This document shows positions 15,082-25,058 of a stretch of DNA of 60,645 nucleotides, piece after piece. The stretch spans positions 1 to 60,645 of the forward strand of contig CAJWPZ010000010.1 in NCBI GenBank assembly GCA_913045325.1, written 5' to 3'. The stretch is from an uncultured Flavobacteriaceae bacterium (lineage in GTDB: Bacteria > Bacteroidota > Bacteroidia > Flavobacteriales > Flavobacteriaceae). Numbering within the stretch: the stretch's first letter is position 1; each line of letters starts with the position of its first letter. The notes under the pieces were generated by a model that was given only the letters and a program-made list of their open reading frames with translations, had not been told where the DNA came from and made no database searches. The position numbers and the translations under genes are program-made.

Positions 15082-15639
15082 ATGGAAGAAGAAATAGAAT
15101 TTATCATAGACAGTACAAAAGAAGCCATGGATAATGCCGTGAGCCACTTAAATAAAAAGTTTGTAAATATTAGAGCCGGAAAGGCTTCTCCTGCCATGGT
15201 AGGAAGTGTGATGGTGAACTACTATGGTAGCCAAACACCATTAACACAAGTTGCCAATGTTGCAACACCAGATGGTATGACCATCACAATTGCACCTTGG
15301 GAAAAAGGGTTGATTCCAGAAATTGAAAAAGGAATTCATCTCGCAAATATTGGCTTTAACCCAATGAATAATGGAGACAGTGTCATTATAAACGTTCCGC
15401 CACTTACAGAAGAGCGTAGAATAGAACTGGCAAAACAAGCAAAAGCAGAAGCAGAAGATAGTAAAGTTGGAGTGCGCAACGATCGTAAAAATGCAATGAA
15501 TAGCATTAAAGAAATAGAAGGCGCAAGTGATGATTTAAAGAAAAGTCTGGAAGAAGATATCCAAAAAATGACAGATACAAGTATCACCAAAATTGACACA
15601 CTTCTTGCTGTAAAAGAAAAAGAAATTATGACCGTATAA
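15082..15639 (+). CDS. frr: Ribosome recycling factor
   Basis: The 185-residue product is the standard RRF length. It has the NIRAGKASPAMV motif and PLTQVANV, then INVPPLTEERRIELAKQAK and the C-terminal VGVRNDRKNAMNSIK helix. It splits post-termination ribosomes together with EF-G. It is the second gene of the pyrH-frr unit and ends at a strong terminator. Confidence 0.97.
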   Translation: MEEEIEFIIDSTKEAMDNAVSHLNKKFVNIRAGKASPAMVGSVMVNYYGSQTPLTQVANVATPDGMTITIAPWEKGLIPEIEKGIHLANIGFNPMNNGDSVIINVPPLTEERRIELAKQAKAEAEDSKVGVRNDRKNAMNSIKEIEGASDDLKKSLEEDIQKMTDTSITKIDTLLAVKEKEIMTV

Positions 15640-15661
15640 CATACAATCATATCCAAACAAC

Positions 15662-15715
15662 AAAGCCCCCATTCGCTTATTAGTATTTCACTAATCCTAA
15701 GGGGGCTCTTTTTTT
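15662..15715 (+). terminator. Terminator after frr
   Basis: AGCCCCC (15664-15670) pairs with GGGGGCT (15701-15707). An inner ATTAGT/ACTAAT stem (15679-15695) and a T run follow the usual terminator layout. Confidence 0.88.
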
Positions 15716-15802
15716 GACTTATGGTATCTAAGATGTTTTTATTATTATCTTAAGCATTATAAATTGGCAATTTAAAACACGGCACAAACGCTCCCTAAAA
15801 AA

Positions 15803-16552
15803 ATGAAAAAGATAAGCTTCATATTGGTCTTTATTTTAATGCATTTCAATGCCGTTTCTCAAACTAAAAAACAAGATACCCTCCACCAACAAAAAAACAT
15901 TGACTTTAACTATAAAGCATTAATTATACCAGCATCATTAATAGGGTACGGCACCTTAAGCCTCTATAATGATAAGTTAACTAATGGTGACGCTTCTATT
16001 AGAAATAACATTAATTCAGACAATGAAAAGACATTTCCTCTAGATGAAGGGACCCAATCACTTGCATTTTTATCTGTCTACGGATTAAATTTATTTGGCG
16101 TAAAAGGGAAAAACAATTTTAAAGATCGTAGCATTGTTTTGGCAACTGCCTATCTTATAATGGGATCCTCTGTTACTGTTTTAAAAAGAACGACCCATCG
16201 CCAAAGACCAAACCAAACGGGATTCACCTCATTCCCTTCTGGGCACACAGCAACAGCATTTATGGGTGCTGAGTTTTTATATCAAGAATACAAAGATGTT
16301 TCACCATGGTATGGGGTTTCTGGGTATTTTATCGCCGCTGGAACTGGATATTTAAGAATGTATAATAATAAGCATTGGTTTTCTGATGTAGTTGCAGCTG
16401 CTGGAATTGGTATTTTGAGCACCAAAATTGCCTACTGGGTTCAACCCTTTTTTAAAGACCTGTTTTCTAAAAAACAAACAGCAACTAAAACGGCTGTGGT
16501 CCCTTATTACAATAAAAATGAAATGGGCCTTGCCATGTCAATGTCATTTTAA
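15803..16552 (+). CDS. PAP2-family phosphatase, exported
   Basis: The 249-residue protein has an N-terminal signal peptide (MKKISFILVFILMHFNAVSQ) and the three PAP2 signatures in order: KRTTHRQRPN (motif 1), FPSGHTATAF (motif 2) and LRMYNNKHWFSDV (motif 3, which has Leu where most members have Ser). Two or three hydrophobic segments surround them. Family members remove phosphate from phosphatidic acid, undecaprenyl diphosphate or related lipids at the periplasmic face. The exact substrate cannot be read from sequence. No exact TAnnTTTG box was found upstream. Confidence 0.88.
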   Translation: MKKISFILVFILMHFNAVSQTKKQDTLHQQKNIDFNYKALIIPASLIGYGTLSLYNDKLTNGDASIRNNINSDNEKTFPLDEGTQSLAFLSVYGLNLFGVKGKNNFKDRSIVLATAYLIMGSSVTVLKRTTHRQRPNQTGFTSFPSGHTATAFMGAEFLYQEYKDVSPWYGVSGYFIAAGTGYLRMYNNKHWFSDVVAAAGIGILSTKIAYWVQPFFKDLFSKKQTATKTAVVPYYNKNEMGLAMSMSF

Positions 16553-16647
16553 TGGACGCACTACATATTTTATAAAAATCGAGTGGCCATAATTTTAATT
16601 GCCCTAAATAGATTTCTTACCTTTACAAAACAACAAAAACCCTATCA

Positions 16648-19050
16648 TTGAATAAACTTTTTAGTATTGGATTTTGGAGTGCCACGGCCCGTTTTATACT
16701 GCGCAACCGAATATTAATTCTAATTGCTATAACGGTCTTTACCATCTTCCTTGGAATGCAATGGAAACATATGCGTTTCACCTACACAGAAGCAAACATG
16801 CTTCCTGATGACCACCAGGTAAACACCGCCTACAATACATTTTTAGAAATCTTCGGAGATGAAGGAAACCTGATCATATATGGCGTCAAAGACAGTTTGT
16901 TGTTCACTCCATCAAATTTCAAAGCCTGGAACAACCTCTCTAAAGACCTAGGGCAAGCTACAGAGGTTGACCTTACGTTGTCTATAGGAGATCTTCAAAA
17001 ATTAAAAAAACGCACAGACAGTATTGGATTTGAGATGGTCCCGCTTTTAAAGGATTCTATTTTAAGTGAGAAACAACTTAAAAAACTACAGTATGACCTC
17101 TTTGAAAAACTACCATTTTATAATGGCCTTATATACTCTCCAGATAAAAAATCTGTAAGAACTGCTCTTTATATTAAAAAGGACATCGTTAACACTCCTG
17201 CTAGAAAAATATTTATTGAAAAAGTTCTTATTCCTAAGATAGCTGCCTTCGAAAAGAAAACTGGCATGAAAGTCCATACCTCTGGCATGCCCTATATTAG
17301 AACCTTAAACTCTCAAAATATTATTGATGAAATAGGAATGTTTATTGGAGCAGCCGTGATTGTAACTTCTATTATTTTCTTCTTTTTCTTTAGATCTTAC
17401 AGAGCAACTTTCATATCAATGATTACCGTTATTATTGGGGTACTATGGGCCTTTGGAATACTTGGTTTACTTAAATATGAAATCACCGTTTTAACCGCTT
17501 TGATCCCTCCACTTATCATTGTAATTGGAATCCCTAATTGTATTTTCTTGATCAACAAATACCAGCAAGAAATAAAACAGCACGGTAACCAAGCAAAATC
17601 TCTGCAACGCGTTATTGCTAAAGTTGGAAATGCAACATTAATGACCAATGTTACTACCGCCAGTGGTTTTGCAACATTTATTTTAACAAATAGCCAGCTA
17701 CTAAAAGAGTTTGGAATTGTTGCCTCTATTTGTATTCTTGCCATATTCTTGCTTTGTTTACTGATCATCCCTATTAGTTACAGTTTTATGCCAGTGCCCA
17801 AAAACAAGCACTTAAAACATTTAAACAAACGTTGGATCAACCGCTTTGTGGACTGGATGGAAAACAAAGTACGCCACAACCGTATTGCTATTTATATTAT
17901 TTCTATTGCACTATTGTGCGTTAGTATCATTGGGATTTATAGTATAAAAATCTCTGGTTCTTTGGTTGAAGATATGCCAAAGAAGACCGAGTTTTTTAAA
18001 TCCATTAGATTTTTCGAGAAAGAGTACAAAGGCATTATGCCTCTTGAGATTTTAGTAGATACCAAACGTAAAAAGGGGGTAATGAAGTTAGCTACTCTAA
18101 AGCGCATGAACGAGCTTCAAGAGTACATAGAGGAATTCCCAGAATTTTCAAAACCTCTTTCTGTAGTGGATTTAGTGAAATACAGCAAGCAAGCCTATTA
18201 CAATGGCAATCCTGAGTATTATCAATTACCTAATAGCCAGGAGAGGAGCTTTATTTTAAGCTATGCTAAAAGCAGTGTACAAGACACAGACTTACTAAAA
18301 AGCTACGTAGATAGTACAGGGCAGTTTGCCCGTATTACTACTTTTATGAAAGACACGGGTACCCAGCGCTTTGATAGAATTGAGGAAGATCTCAAGGCCA
18401 AAGCGCTTAAAATTTTTCCAGAAGATAGGTACACCGTAAATTTTACAGGCAAAGCATTAATGTTTCAAAAAGGAACTAAGTATTTAGTTAAAAATCTAAT
18501 TATTAGTCTCTCCCTTGCTATTTTGCTCATTGCTCTTTTTATGGCTTGGATGTTTAGAAGCTTTAGAATGATATTGGTCTCTCTGATACCTAACCTACTG
18601 CCTTTAATTATTACAGCAGGTTTGATGGGCTTTTTAGGAGTTCCCATAAAACCCTCTACTATTTTAGTATTTAGTATAGCCTTTGGTATCTCTGTGGATG
18701 ACACCATTCACTTTTTAGCTAAATATCGCCAAGAACTTATTGCCAATAACTGGAAGATTAAAAAATCTGTGTATGCGGCCTTGCGTGAAACAGGGGTAAG
18801 TATGTTTTACACATCTATAGTGCTTTTCTTTGGGTTTTCTGTATTTACCATCTCAAGTTTTGGAGGTACGGTAGCCCTTGGCGGATTGGTTTCTGTAACC
18901 CTTGTATTTGCTATGTTAGCAAATTTATTATTGCTTCCTTCCCTGCTGCTTTCTCTTGAAAAGAGTATCGCCAACAAACAAACTCTTAAAAAACCATCCT
19001 TGGGTATTTTACCAGAAAACATGGAAGAAGAGCACCAGGAGTTAAAATAG
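16648..19050 (+). CDS. RND-superfamily (MMPL-type) exporter
   Basis: The 800-residue protein has the two-fold RND/MMPL plan. TM1 lies near residues 17-36 and is followed by a periplasmic domain. A block of five hydrophobic segments spans roughly 225-380. A second TM near 413-432, a second large loop and a final five-TM block (about 610-780) complete it. The [17 protein letters not shown] motif in the last block is typical of the proton-relay region. Members export lipids or hydrophobic compounds. No adaptor or outer-membrane partner is adjacent. The frame has no ATG near its start. TTG at 16648 is the best start because it retains complete TM1. Confidence 0.85.
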   Translation: MNKLFSIGFWSATARFILRNRILILIAITVFTIFLGMQWKHMRFTYTEANMLPDDHQVNTAYNTFLEIFGDEGNLIIYGVKDSLLFTPSNFKAWNNLSKDLGQATEVDLTLSIGDLQKLKKRTDSIGFEMVPLLKDSILSEKQLKKLQYDLFEKLPFYNGLIYSPDKKSVRTALYIKKDIVNTPARKIFIEKVLIPKIAAFEKKTGMKVHTSGMPYIRTLNSQNIIDEIGMFIGAAVIVTSIIFFFFFRSYRATFISMITVIIGVLWAFGILGLLKYEITVLTALIPPLIIVIGIPNCIFLINKYQQEIKQHGNQAKSLQRVIAKVGNATLMTNVTTASGFATFILTNSQLLKEFGIVASICILAIFLLCLLIIPISYSFMPVPKNKHLKHLNKRWINRFVDWMENKVRHNRIAIYIISIALLCVSIIGIYSIKISGSLVEDMPKKTEFFKSIRFFEKEYKGIMPLEILVDTKRKKGVMKLATLKRMNELQEYIEEFPEFSKPLSVVDLVKYSKQAYYNGNPEYYQLPNSQERSFILSYAKSSVQDTDLLKSYVDSTGQFARITTFMKDTGTQRFDRIEEDLKAKALKIFPEDRYTVNFTGKALMFQKGTKYLVKNLIISLSLAILLIALFMAWMFRSFRMILVSLIPNLLPLIITAGLMGFLGVPIKPSTILVFSIAFGISVDDTIHFLAKYRQELIANNWKIKKSVYAALRETGVSMFYTSIVLFFGFSVFTISSFGGTVALGGLVSVTLVFAMLANLLLLPSLLLSLEKSIANKQTLKKPSLGILPENMEEEHQELK

Positions 19051-19109
19051 TCAATACTCATTTCAAATATCTGAATTATAACCTATCTTTATATCTTGAC
19101 TTTTTGATT

Positions 19110-20552
19110 ATGAAACACACAGAAATAGTACACGTTTTACAAACAGAGCCTACCATCAATGAACTTACCATACGAGGTTGGGTTCGTTCCTTTAGAAGCA
19201 ACCGTTTTATTGCGGTCAATGATGGTTCTACTATTAAAAATTTGCAATGTGTTATTGATTTCGAAAATTTTGACCAAGACCTCCTTAAAGATATAACTAC
19301 CGGAGCCTGTGTAGAGATTACTGGAGTACTGGTAAAAAGCCAAGGGCAAGGACAAACACTAGAGATCCAAGTGTCTGCCTTTAATGTCTTAGGTACTGCA
19401 GATCCAGAAGAGGTAAAACTAACCATTCTTTCTCCAAAGCGCCACAGCCTAGAAAAATTACGTGAGCAAGCACATCTGCGTGTGCGCACCAATACTTTTG
19501 GAGCAGTGATGCGTTTGCGCTCAAAACTATCTTTTGCAGTACATGAGTATTTTCAGAAAAATGGGTTTAATTATATGCATACTCCAATTATCACGGGTAG
19601 TGATGCAGAGGGTGCAGGAGAAATGTTTAAGGTAAGTGCATTAGACCCAAAAAACCCACCATTGGATGACAAGGGAAATGTAGCCTATAAAGAAGACTTT
19701 TTTGCAAAAGAAACCAACCTTACTGTAAGTGGTCAATTAGAGGCAGAAACCTTTGCAATGGGGCTAGGAAAGGTATATACTTTTGGGCCTACTTTTAGGG
19801 CAGAAAACAGCAATACCTCTCGCCATTTAGCAGAATTCTGGATGATCGAACCGGAGGTTGCCTTTAACGATTTGGCAGACAACATGGATTTGGCCGAAGA
19901 TTTCATAAAGTATGTAATCTCATACGCGCTGGAAAACTGCCAGGATGATTTAGAATTTTTGGAACAAAGGCTTATTCAAGAAGATAAAAGCAAACCTACT
20001 GCAGAGCGACAAGAAATGACACTTCGTGAGAAATTACATTTTGTGATAGACAATAATTTTAAGCGTGTAAGCTATACAGAGGCAATCGATATCTTAAAGA
20101 ACTGCAAGCCCAACAAGAAGAAAAAATTTAAGTACCCTATAGACCAGTGGGGCGCAGACCTTCAAAGTGAACATGAACGATTTTTGGTAGAAAAACACTT
20201 TAAGTGTCCGGTAATTTTATTTGATTACCCCGCTACCATTAAAGCATTTTACATGCGCCTAAATGAGGATGAGAAAACGGTTCGTGCCATGGATGTATTA
20301 TTTCCAGGTATTGGAGAAATAGTGGGTGGATCTCAACGTGAGGAGCGGTATGATGTTCTTAAACAAAAGATGAAAGCCATGGATATTAGCGAAGAAGAAT
20401 TATACTGGTATCTTGACCTTCGTAAGTTTGGGACCTGTACCCATAGTGGATTTGGCCTTGGTTTTGAACGCCTTGTGCTGTTTGTAACTGGTATGGGAAA
20501 CATCAGAGATGTAATTCCTTACCCAAGAACACCTGGTAACGCAGAGTTCTAA
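19110..20552 (+). CDS. asnS: Asparaginyl-tRNA synthetase
   Basis: The 480-residue class IIb enzyme has an N-terminal OB-fold anticodon domain ([19 protein letters not shown]) and a catalytic domain. Motif 2 appears as [20 protein letters not shown] and motif 3 as [15 protein letters not shown]. The AsnRS-type FWMIEPE block and the [17 protein letters not shown] segment support Asn over Asp specificity, and the window also has a separate aspS. ATG 19110 is preferred to a TTG two codons earlier. A strong terminator follows. Confidence 0.96.
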   Translation: MKHTEIVHVLQTEPTINELTIRGWVRSFRSNRFIAVNDGSTIKNLQCVIDFENFDQDLLKDITTGACVEITGVLVKSQGQGQTLEIQVSAFNVLGTADPEEVKLTILSPKRHSLEKLREQAHLRVRTNTFGAVMRLRSKLSFAVHEYFQKNGFNYMHTPIITGSDAEGAGEMFKVSALDPKNPPLDDKGNVAYKEDFFAKETNLTVSGQLEAETFAMGLGKVYTFGPTFRAENSNTSRHLAEFWMIEPEVAFNDLADNMDLAEDFIKYVISYALENCQDDLEFLEQRLIQEDKSKPTAERQEMTLREKLHFVIDNNFKRVSYTEAIDILKNCKPNKKKKFKYPIDQWGADLQSEHERFLVEKHFKCPVILFDYPATIKAFYMRLNEDEKTVRAMDVLFPGIGEIVGGSQREERYDVLKQKMKAMDISEEELYWYLDLRKFGTCTHSGFGLGFERLVLFVTGMGNIRDVIPYPRTPGNAEF

Positions 20553-20583
20553 AAATATAATATAAAAACACATCCTGCATATT

Positions 20584-20625
20584 AAAACCAGCATTGTACC
20601 GTTTTGTATATAGCTGGTTTTTTTT
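20584..20625 (+). terminator. Terminator after asnS
   Basis: AAAACCAGC (20584-20592) pairs with GCTGGTTTT (20613-20621), followed by more T residues. Confidence 0.8.
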
Positions 20626-20651
20626 AACTTTATAGTTCACAACATTTTTAA

Positions 20652-22097
20652 ATGCTAAAACAGTTTCTAAATTTTAAGTTATCTCAGAAATTATCTCCAC
20701 AACAAATACAGTTGATGAAGCTGATTCAACTGCCAACGCAGGCTTTTGAACAACGTATTTCTCAAGAGATGAATGAAAACCCTGCACTAGAAAAAGGGAA
20801 AGAGGAAGCCAGTGAATTTGACCAAGATATTAATGATGACTACCAGGACACCATAGATGAAGCTCCAGAAATTAATATAGATGAGTATCTAAGTGATGAT
20901 CAAACCCCTAGCTATAAGTTAAATGCAAATAACTATAGTGCAGATGATCAGCAAACTCATATGCCCTATGCGGCAGGGCAATCATTCACTCAGCATCTGA
21001 TGCAGCAATTAAACACCTATAGGCTTGAAGAGAGTGAAAAAGAAATTGCAAAATTCTTAGTAGGAAGCGTAGATGAGAGCGGCTACATTCGTAGAGAAAT
21101 TGCAGACATTGTAGATGATTTAGCCTTTACTCAAAATATATACACCGAGGAAACTGCTGTGGAAAGTGTGCTAGAAAAAGTGCAAGAACTAGATCCTGCA
21201 GGGGTTGGCGCTAGAGATTTACAGGAATGTTTATTACTGCAATTAAAAAGGAAAGAGCAAAACCAGAAAGTAGTTTTAGCTTATAGTATTTTGGATGAAA
21301 CCTTTGATCAATTTTCAAAAAAACATTATAAGAAATTACTTCAAAAATTTAGTATTTCAGAAGACCAGCTAAGAGATGCAATTGCTGAAATTGAAAGTTT
21401 AAACCCCAAGCCAGGAGGAGCAATTTCAAGCAGTACAAGAATGGTAGCGCATGTTGTGCCAGATTTTGCTATTACCATTGTTGAGGGAGGTTTAGAGTTA
21501 ACCCTAAATGGAAGAAATGCTCCAGAATTGCATGTATCAAGAGACTACTCCAATATGCTTAAAGGCTATAAAGAGTCTAAAGATAAATCAAAGTCACAAA
21601 AGGAAGCGGTGCTATTTATCAAACAAAAATTAGACGCAGCCAAGTGGTTTATTGATGCTATTAAACAAAGGCAGCAAACACTTTTTGTGACCATGAATGC
21701 CATCATGCACAGGCAAGAAGCCTATTTTCTCTCTGGAGATCAGCGCAAATTAAAACCCATGATTTTGAAGGATATTGCAGATACCATTGGCATGGATATT
21801 TCTACTGTGTCTAGGGTTGCCAATAGTAAATACGTAGATACTCCCTATGGCACAAAACTCATAAAAGAGTTTTTTAGTGAATCCATGAAGAACGACCAAG
21901 GAGAAGATGTGTCTACCAAAGAAATTAAAAAAATTCTTGAAATCACCATCAGTGAAGAAGATAAAAGAAAACCTCTTACCGATGATAAGCTGGCTCAAAT
22001 TCTAAAAGAAAAAGGATATCCTATTGCCAGACGTACTGTTGCTAAATACAGAGAACAATTAGAGCTATCTGTGGCACGCCTTAGAAAAGAGCTTTGA
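20652..22097 (+). CDS. rpoN: RNA polymerase sigma-54 factor
   Basis: The 481-residue protein has the glutamine-rich region I (LSPQQIQLMKLIQLPTQAF). An acidic linker follows (about 55-90), then the core-binding domain and the helix-turn-helix (MDISTVSRVANSKY). The C-terminal RpoN box appears as ARRTVAKYREQL. Sigma-54 needs an AAA+ activator to open promoters, and none is encoded in this window. It is followed directly by a membrane-protein gene with a one-base overlap. Confidence 0.96.
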   Translation: MLKQFLNFKLSQKLSPQQIQLMKLIQLPTQAFEQRISQEMNENPALEKGKEEASEFDQDINDDYQDTIDEAPEINIDEYLSDDQTPSYKLNANNYSADDQQTHMPYAAGQSFTQHLMQQLNTYRLEESEKEIAKFLVGSVDESGYIRREIADIVDDLAFTQNIYTEETAVESVLEKVQELDPAGVGARDLQECLLLQLKRKEQNQKVVLAYSILDETFDQFSKKHYKKLLQKFSISEDQLRDAIAEIESLNPKPGGAISSSTRMVAHVVPDFAITIVEGGLELTLNGRNAPELHVSRDYSNMLKGYKESKDKSKSQKEAVLFIKQKLDAAKWFIDAIKQRQQTLFVTMNAIMHRQEAYFLSGDQRKLKPMILKDIADTIGMDISTVSRVANSKYVDTPYGTKLIKEFFSESMKNDQGEDVSTKEIKKILEITISEEDKRKPLTDDKLAQILKEKGYPIARRTVAKYREQLELSVARLRKEL

Positions 22098-22702
22098 TGA
22101 ATCAAATTTTACGTATTGCGGGCTATATTTTCCATCCCTTATTGATGCCGCTTTTTGCTGTGTTGTGGTATTATGCAATTACCCCAAGGTTTGTAGAGCC
22201 ACAGGTTATGTTGGCCAACATATATGCTATTGCCACCCTTACTACTTTTACACCCATTGTTTTATTCTTTATGCTGAAAAATATTGGGATAGTTTCTAGC
22301 ATACACCTGGTAGATGTAAGAGAACGCAAATATCCTTTAATGATACAGGTGTTGTTGCTGTTACTGATCATCAAACTAATTTTTAAACCCTATCAAGAGA
22401 TAGAGTTGTATTATTTTTTTGTAGGTATTTTAGCCACCTCGCTAACGGCACTTTTTTTAGTGTTATTTAAATTTAAAGTGAGTCTCCACCAAATGGCAAT
22501 AGCAGGGGTTACTATGTTTTTAATTGGGGTAAGCATCCATTTCAACATAAACATGCTAGGGAGTATATCGCTTTTATGTATTGTAAATGGTCTAGTTGCT
22601 AGCTCTAGAATTCATACAAAATCACATAGTGTGACTGAGTTGTGTTTTGGGTTTTTTATTGGCGGGATACCGCAGTTTTTACTATTTGGTTTTTGGGTCT
22701 AA
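22097..22702 (+). CDS. Membrane protein coupled to rpoN, possible degenerate PAP2 fold
   Basis: The 201-residue protein is almost wholly hydrophobic, with five to six predicted membrane helices. Its ATG overlaps the rpoN stop (TGATG), so it should be translationally coupled. Near the C-terminus SRIHTKSHSVTE matches PAP2 motif 3 (SR-x5-H-x3-D) except for a final Glu. Upstream, VSLHQ sits where motif 2 PSGH would be, and DVRERKYPL resembles motif 1. I therefore suggest a diverged PAP2-like enzyme or pseudo-enzyme. The catalytic set is incomplete and the function is unknown. Confidence 0.75.
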   Translation: MNQILRIAGYIFHPLLMPLFAVLWYYAITPRFVEPQVMLANIYAIATLTTFTPIVLFFMLKNIGIVSSIHLVDVRERKYPLMIQVLLLLLIIKLIFKPYQEIELYYFFVGILATSLTALFLVLFKFKVSLHQMAIAGVTMFLIGVSIHFNINMLGSISLLCIVNGLVASSRIHTKSHSVTELCFGFFIGGIPQFLLFGFWV

Positions 22703-22722
22703 AATTACCCACAAAGTTTTCT

Positions 22723-23421
22723 TTAGAGAAAGAAAAACAATAGCCCTAGTTTTAAAGCGCTCATCTGAATTGGTGTACCATTGATTGTAATTGCATTATC
22801 AAACAAAGGGGTAATACCATAATAGCCATAAAAATTTACAGTATTATAGCCAATTGATAGGGTGGCCCCAAGACGCATGTTATTAAACTCTGGAATATCT
22901 GTTTGTATCACGGTGTTACCATCTTGTTTAAAAGAAGATTTATCCCAATAGCTATATCCAAGTCTAAGACCTGCATAAAAGCGCCAAAACTTATAGTTTT
23001 GTGCACTAGAGGTACGCCATCGAAACTCTAAAGGAACTTCTATACTTGCAGTACTAAATCTATTTACATCATAAGTGGAACCACTATTGCTTAAGGAAGC
23101 GAATATCGTGCGATTTAACTCATCTTCTCCTATAAAGAGTGTTGTGCCGTACTCATCAAAACTAGCGCCAACACCCAAGGCTACAGAGAGATTTCTGCGC
23201 CTATTAATAGGCATGTCTCTAGTAAAGCCAAAATGAACAGAACCTGTTAAGCCTTGGGAGTCTACAAACTCTGGGGCATTAACAAGAGCATTGTAGGTGA
23301 TGCCAAAATAAAATTGATCTTCTCTATACTTTGTATCCAAAGAATCTAGGGCGAGCTCTTTTTGAGCAAACAGTGCGCTCACACATAAAAAACAACAGAT
23401 AAAATACCACTTGTGCCCCAT
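22723..23421 (-). CDS. PorT-family outer-membrane beta-barrel protein
   Basis: The 232-residue protein has a signal peptide (about 1-19, ending LFAQ) and an amphipathic beta-strand pattern ending in an aromatic strand (LKLGLLFFFL). YREDQFYFGITYN near the mature N-terminus and the later FWRFYAGLRLGYSYW resemble the PorT/SprT proteins of Bacteroidota, which are needed for type IX secretion. It lies downstream of the ExbB/ExbD cluster on the same strand, but a terminator separates them. The PorT assignment is by motif and context. A general PorT-like barrel protein outside the T9SS core remains possible. Confidence 0.75.
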   Translation of the reverse strand: MGHKWYFICCFLCVSALFAQKELALDSLDTKYREDQFYFGITYNALVNAPEFVDSQGLTGSVHFGFTRDMPINRRRNLSVALGVGASFDEYGTTLFIGEDELNRTIFASLSNSGSTYDVNRFSTASIEVPLEFRWRTSSAQNYKFWRFYAGLRLGYSYWDKSSFKQDGNTVIQTDIPEFNNMRLGATLSIGYNTVNFYGYYGITPLFDNAITINGTPIQMSALKLGLLFFFL

Positions 23422-23458
23422 GGGTTAAATATAACCGAATTTTAAATGCTTGTGAAAT

Positions 23459-23492
23459 AAAAAAACGCCTTTTCTAAAAATAGAAAAGGCGC
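23459..23492 (-). terminator. Terminator of the exbB-exbD operon
   Basis: On the minus strand GCGCCTTTTCT pairs with AGAAAAGGCGT and runs into a T tract. It lies 24 nt after the last exbD stop, separating the operon from the porT-like gene. Confidence 0.85.
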
Positions 23493-23515
23493 TTATATAG
23501 TGTTGTACTAATTAC

Positions 23516-23989
23516 TTACTGCTGCACGTCGTTACCTGGTGCGGTGATGTAGATAATTTTTACCATGTTTAGGTCTCGTAATTTTTCTTTGATATCTTGA
23601 AGCAGTCCTACGTTGGTCTGTTCATCAACTTTTAAACCAACTACTACCTTACCTTGAAGTTCTGGTATTAATTTGGTTCTTGCTTCAGATAAAGCAAATT
23701 CTAGAGAATTAATATCTGTATACTTATCTCCTATTTGAATTTTTCCTTCGGTACCAAATTTTTCTTTATATCGTGAACTTGGTTTTCCAGCATAAATAAA
23801 AACAGAGCGATCTTTCTTTAGTTTTTCTACTTGATCTGCCTTAGGAAGCTTTTGTTGCACCAACATATTATCTTTTCTCAATACAGTAACTACCATAAAG
23901 AAAAACAATAACATAAATACAATATCTGGTAAAGATGCTGTATTTACTGCAGGCAATTCACCGCCTTTTTTCTTATTAAACTTAGACAT
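23516..23989 (-). CDS. exbD: ExbD/TolR-family biopolymer transport protein (second copy)
   Basis: The 157-residue protein has a short cytoplasmic N-terminus and one TM helix (about 24-42: LPDIVFMLLFFFMVVTVLR) with the proton-relay Asp in PDIVFMLLFFFMV. A periplasmic domain follows. It works with the ExbB-type channel to use proton motive force for TonB-like or other envelope energisation. It is the last gene of the operon, 14 nt after the other exbD. The two copies differ in length and periplasmic domain, so they may form a mixed stator or serve different partners. Confidence 0.9.
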   Translation of the reverse strand: MSKFNKKKGGELPAVNTASLPDIVFMLLFFFMVVTVLRKDNMLVQQKLPKADQVEKLKKDRSVFIYAGKPSSRYKEKFGTEGKIQIGDKYTDINSLEFALSEARTKLIPELQGKVVVGLKVDEQTNVGLLQDIKEKLRDLNMVKIIYITAPGNDVQQ

Positions 23990-24003
23990 AAAACTGTTTT
24001 TTA

Positions 24004-24606
24004 TTATTGAGATTTTTTTGCTTCTGCTTCAGATAATTTCATCGGAAAAAGCGCTTGAATTTCTTTTAGTTTTGTTTGAGCTCGTTCTTCATTGCCTTTA
24101 AAATCACCCGTTGCTATTGCGCTTTTTACTTTCGTGAATTTAAAACCAAACAAACGCTCAGATTCTCTATCTCTTAAAAAATTATAGGCTGCTACCAATT
24201 CATTTTGAACTTGAATATAAGTCTTGTAAGAGGTTTCACGATCACTCTTTACGGTGATAATAGCTTTCTCTGGATTGTCTGAAGAGGCAAGATCTTTTTC
24301 ACCTTTACAATAGCTGCAAGTACCGTCACCGCCATTATCTAAAAAAGAAATAGCCGCTGCTCTAATATCTTGAATATCCATCAGTTCATTGTCTGCAAGA
24401 ATTTGATTTTCCTTGTTTACTGTAACTACAAAAATGTTCTTTTCTTTAATATCTACTGGAGGTTGTTCATCTTGTTTTGGTGGTAATTGACGCGCAATTC
24501 CTTTGTCTTTTTCTATGGTAGTTGTTACCAGAAAAAAGATAAGCAATAGAAACGCAATATCTGCCATAGAACCAGCATTCACCTCTGGTGTTGCTCTTCT
24601 TCCCAT
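24004..24606 (-). CDS. exbD: ExbD/TolR-family biopolymer transport protein (first copy, with CxxC insert)
   Basis: The 200-residue protein has one TM helix (about 13-30: MADIAFLLLIFFLVTTTI) with the conserved Asp in MADIAFLL. The periplasmic domain is longer than usual and holds a CSYC motif in DGTCSYCKGEKD. This could form a disulfide or bind metal. It starts 1 nt after the stop of the upstream small membrane protein, so translation is probably coupled. A pair of exbD genes behind one exbB is common in Flavobacteriia. Confidence 0.9.
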   Translation of the reverse strand: MGRRATPEVNAGSMADIAFLLLIFFLVTTTIEKDKGIARQLPPKQDEQPPVDIKEKNIFVVTVNKENQILADNELMDIQDIRAAAISFLDNGGDGTCSYCKGEKDLASSDNPEKAIITVKSDRETSYKTYIQVQNELVAAYNFLRDRESERLFGFKFTKVKSAIATGDFKGNEERAQTKLKEIQALFPMKLSEAEAKKSQ

Positions 24607-24607
24607 A

Positions 24608-25039
24608 TTATCGAGTTGTTAATTTTTTCACTCCACTAAATGCCATTGCAACAACTGCTACCACAGATAAGATGTAAAAGGCGTAAAGTCCTGTACCTAT
24701 AAATCTTGAGGTTTGAGCTGTTACTAGTTCTCCGTCTTTGGTGAAGGATTCTACTCCATCTGCTAGTATATAAGAAATTACAAATATGAGTAAAAAAGCA
24801 CCTACAGACATAAGTGTCTTTTTAACGTCTCCATTAGCAATCCCTTTAATTACGAACACCACAACTATTACCAGTAATATAGCAAAAGTTAAATACGCTA
24901 CGTAAAGAAAAGAGTCTAGACCCTCGCCTCCGCTAGCTATTACAGCTTCATCTCCTTTTATCATCAACATCCCCCATAAAAGGACACCAGCCACACCAAG
25001 AACTAAAGCTACTATTTTAGAAATTTTATGTAAACCCAT
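24608..25039 (-). CDS. Small membrane protein of the ExbB-ExbD operon
   Basis: The product is about 143 residues with four predicted TM helices and little else. It always seems to accompany this type of cluster in Flavobacteriia (recalled knowledge). I chose the ATG at 25039, giving MGLHKISKIVALVLG, because it lies 19 nt after the exbB stop. The upstream in-frame ATG at 25081 would overlap exbB by 23 nt. Function is unknown. Its place between channel and stator genes suggests an accessory subunit, which is inference. Confidence 0.75.
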   Translation of the reverse strand: MGLHKISKIVALVLGVAGVLLWGMLMIKGDEAVIASGGEGLDSFLYVAYLTFAILLVIVVVFVIKGIANGDVKKTLMSVGAFLLIFVISYILADGVESFTKDGELVTAQTSRFIGTGLYAFYILSVVAVVAMAFSGVKKLTTR

Positions 25040-25058
25040 TGTTTGGTTCTTTAAAAGA

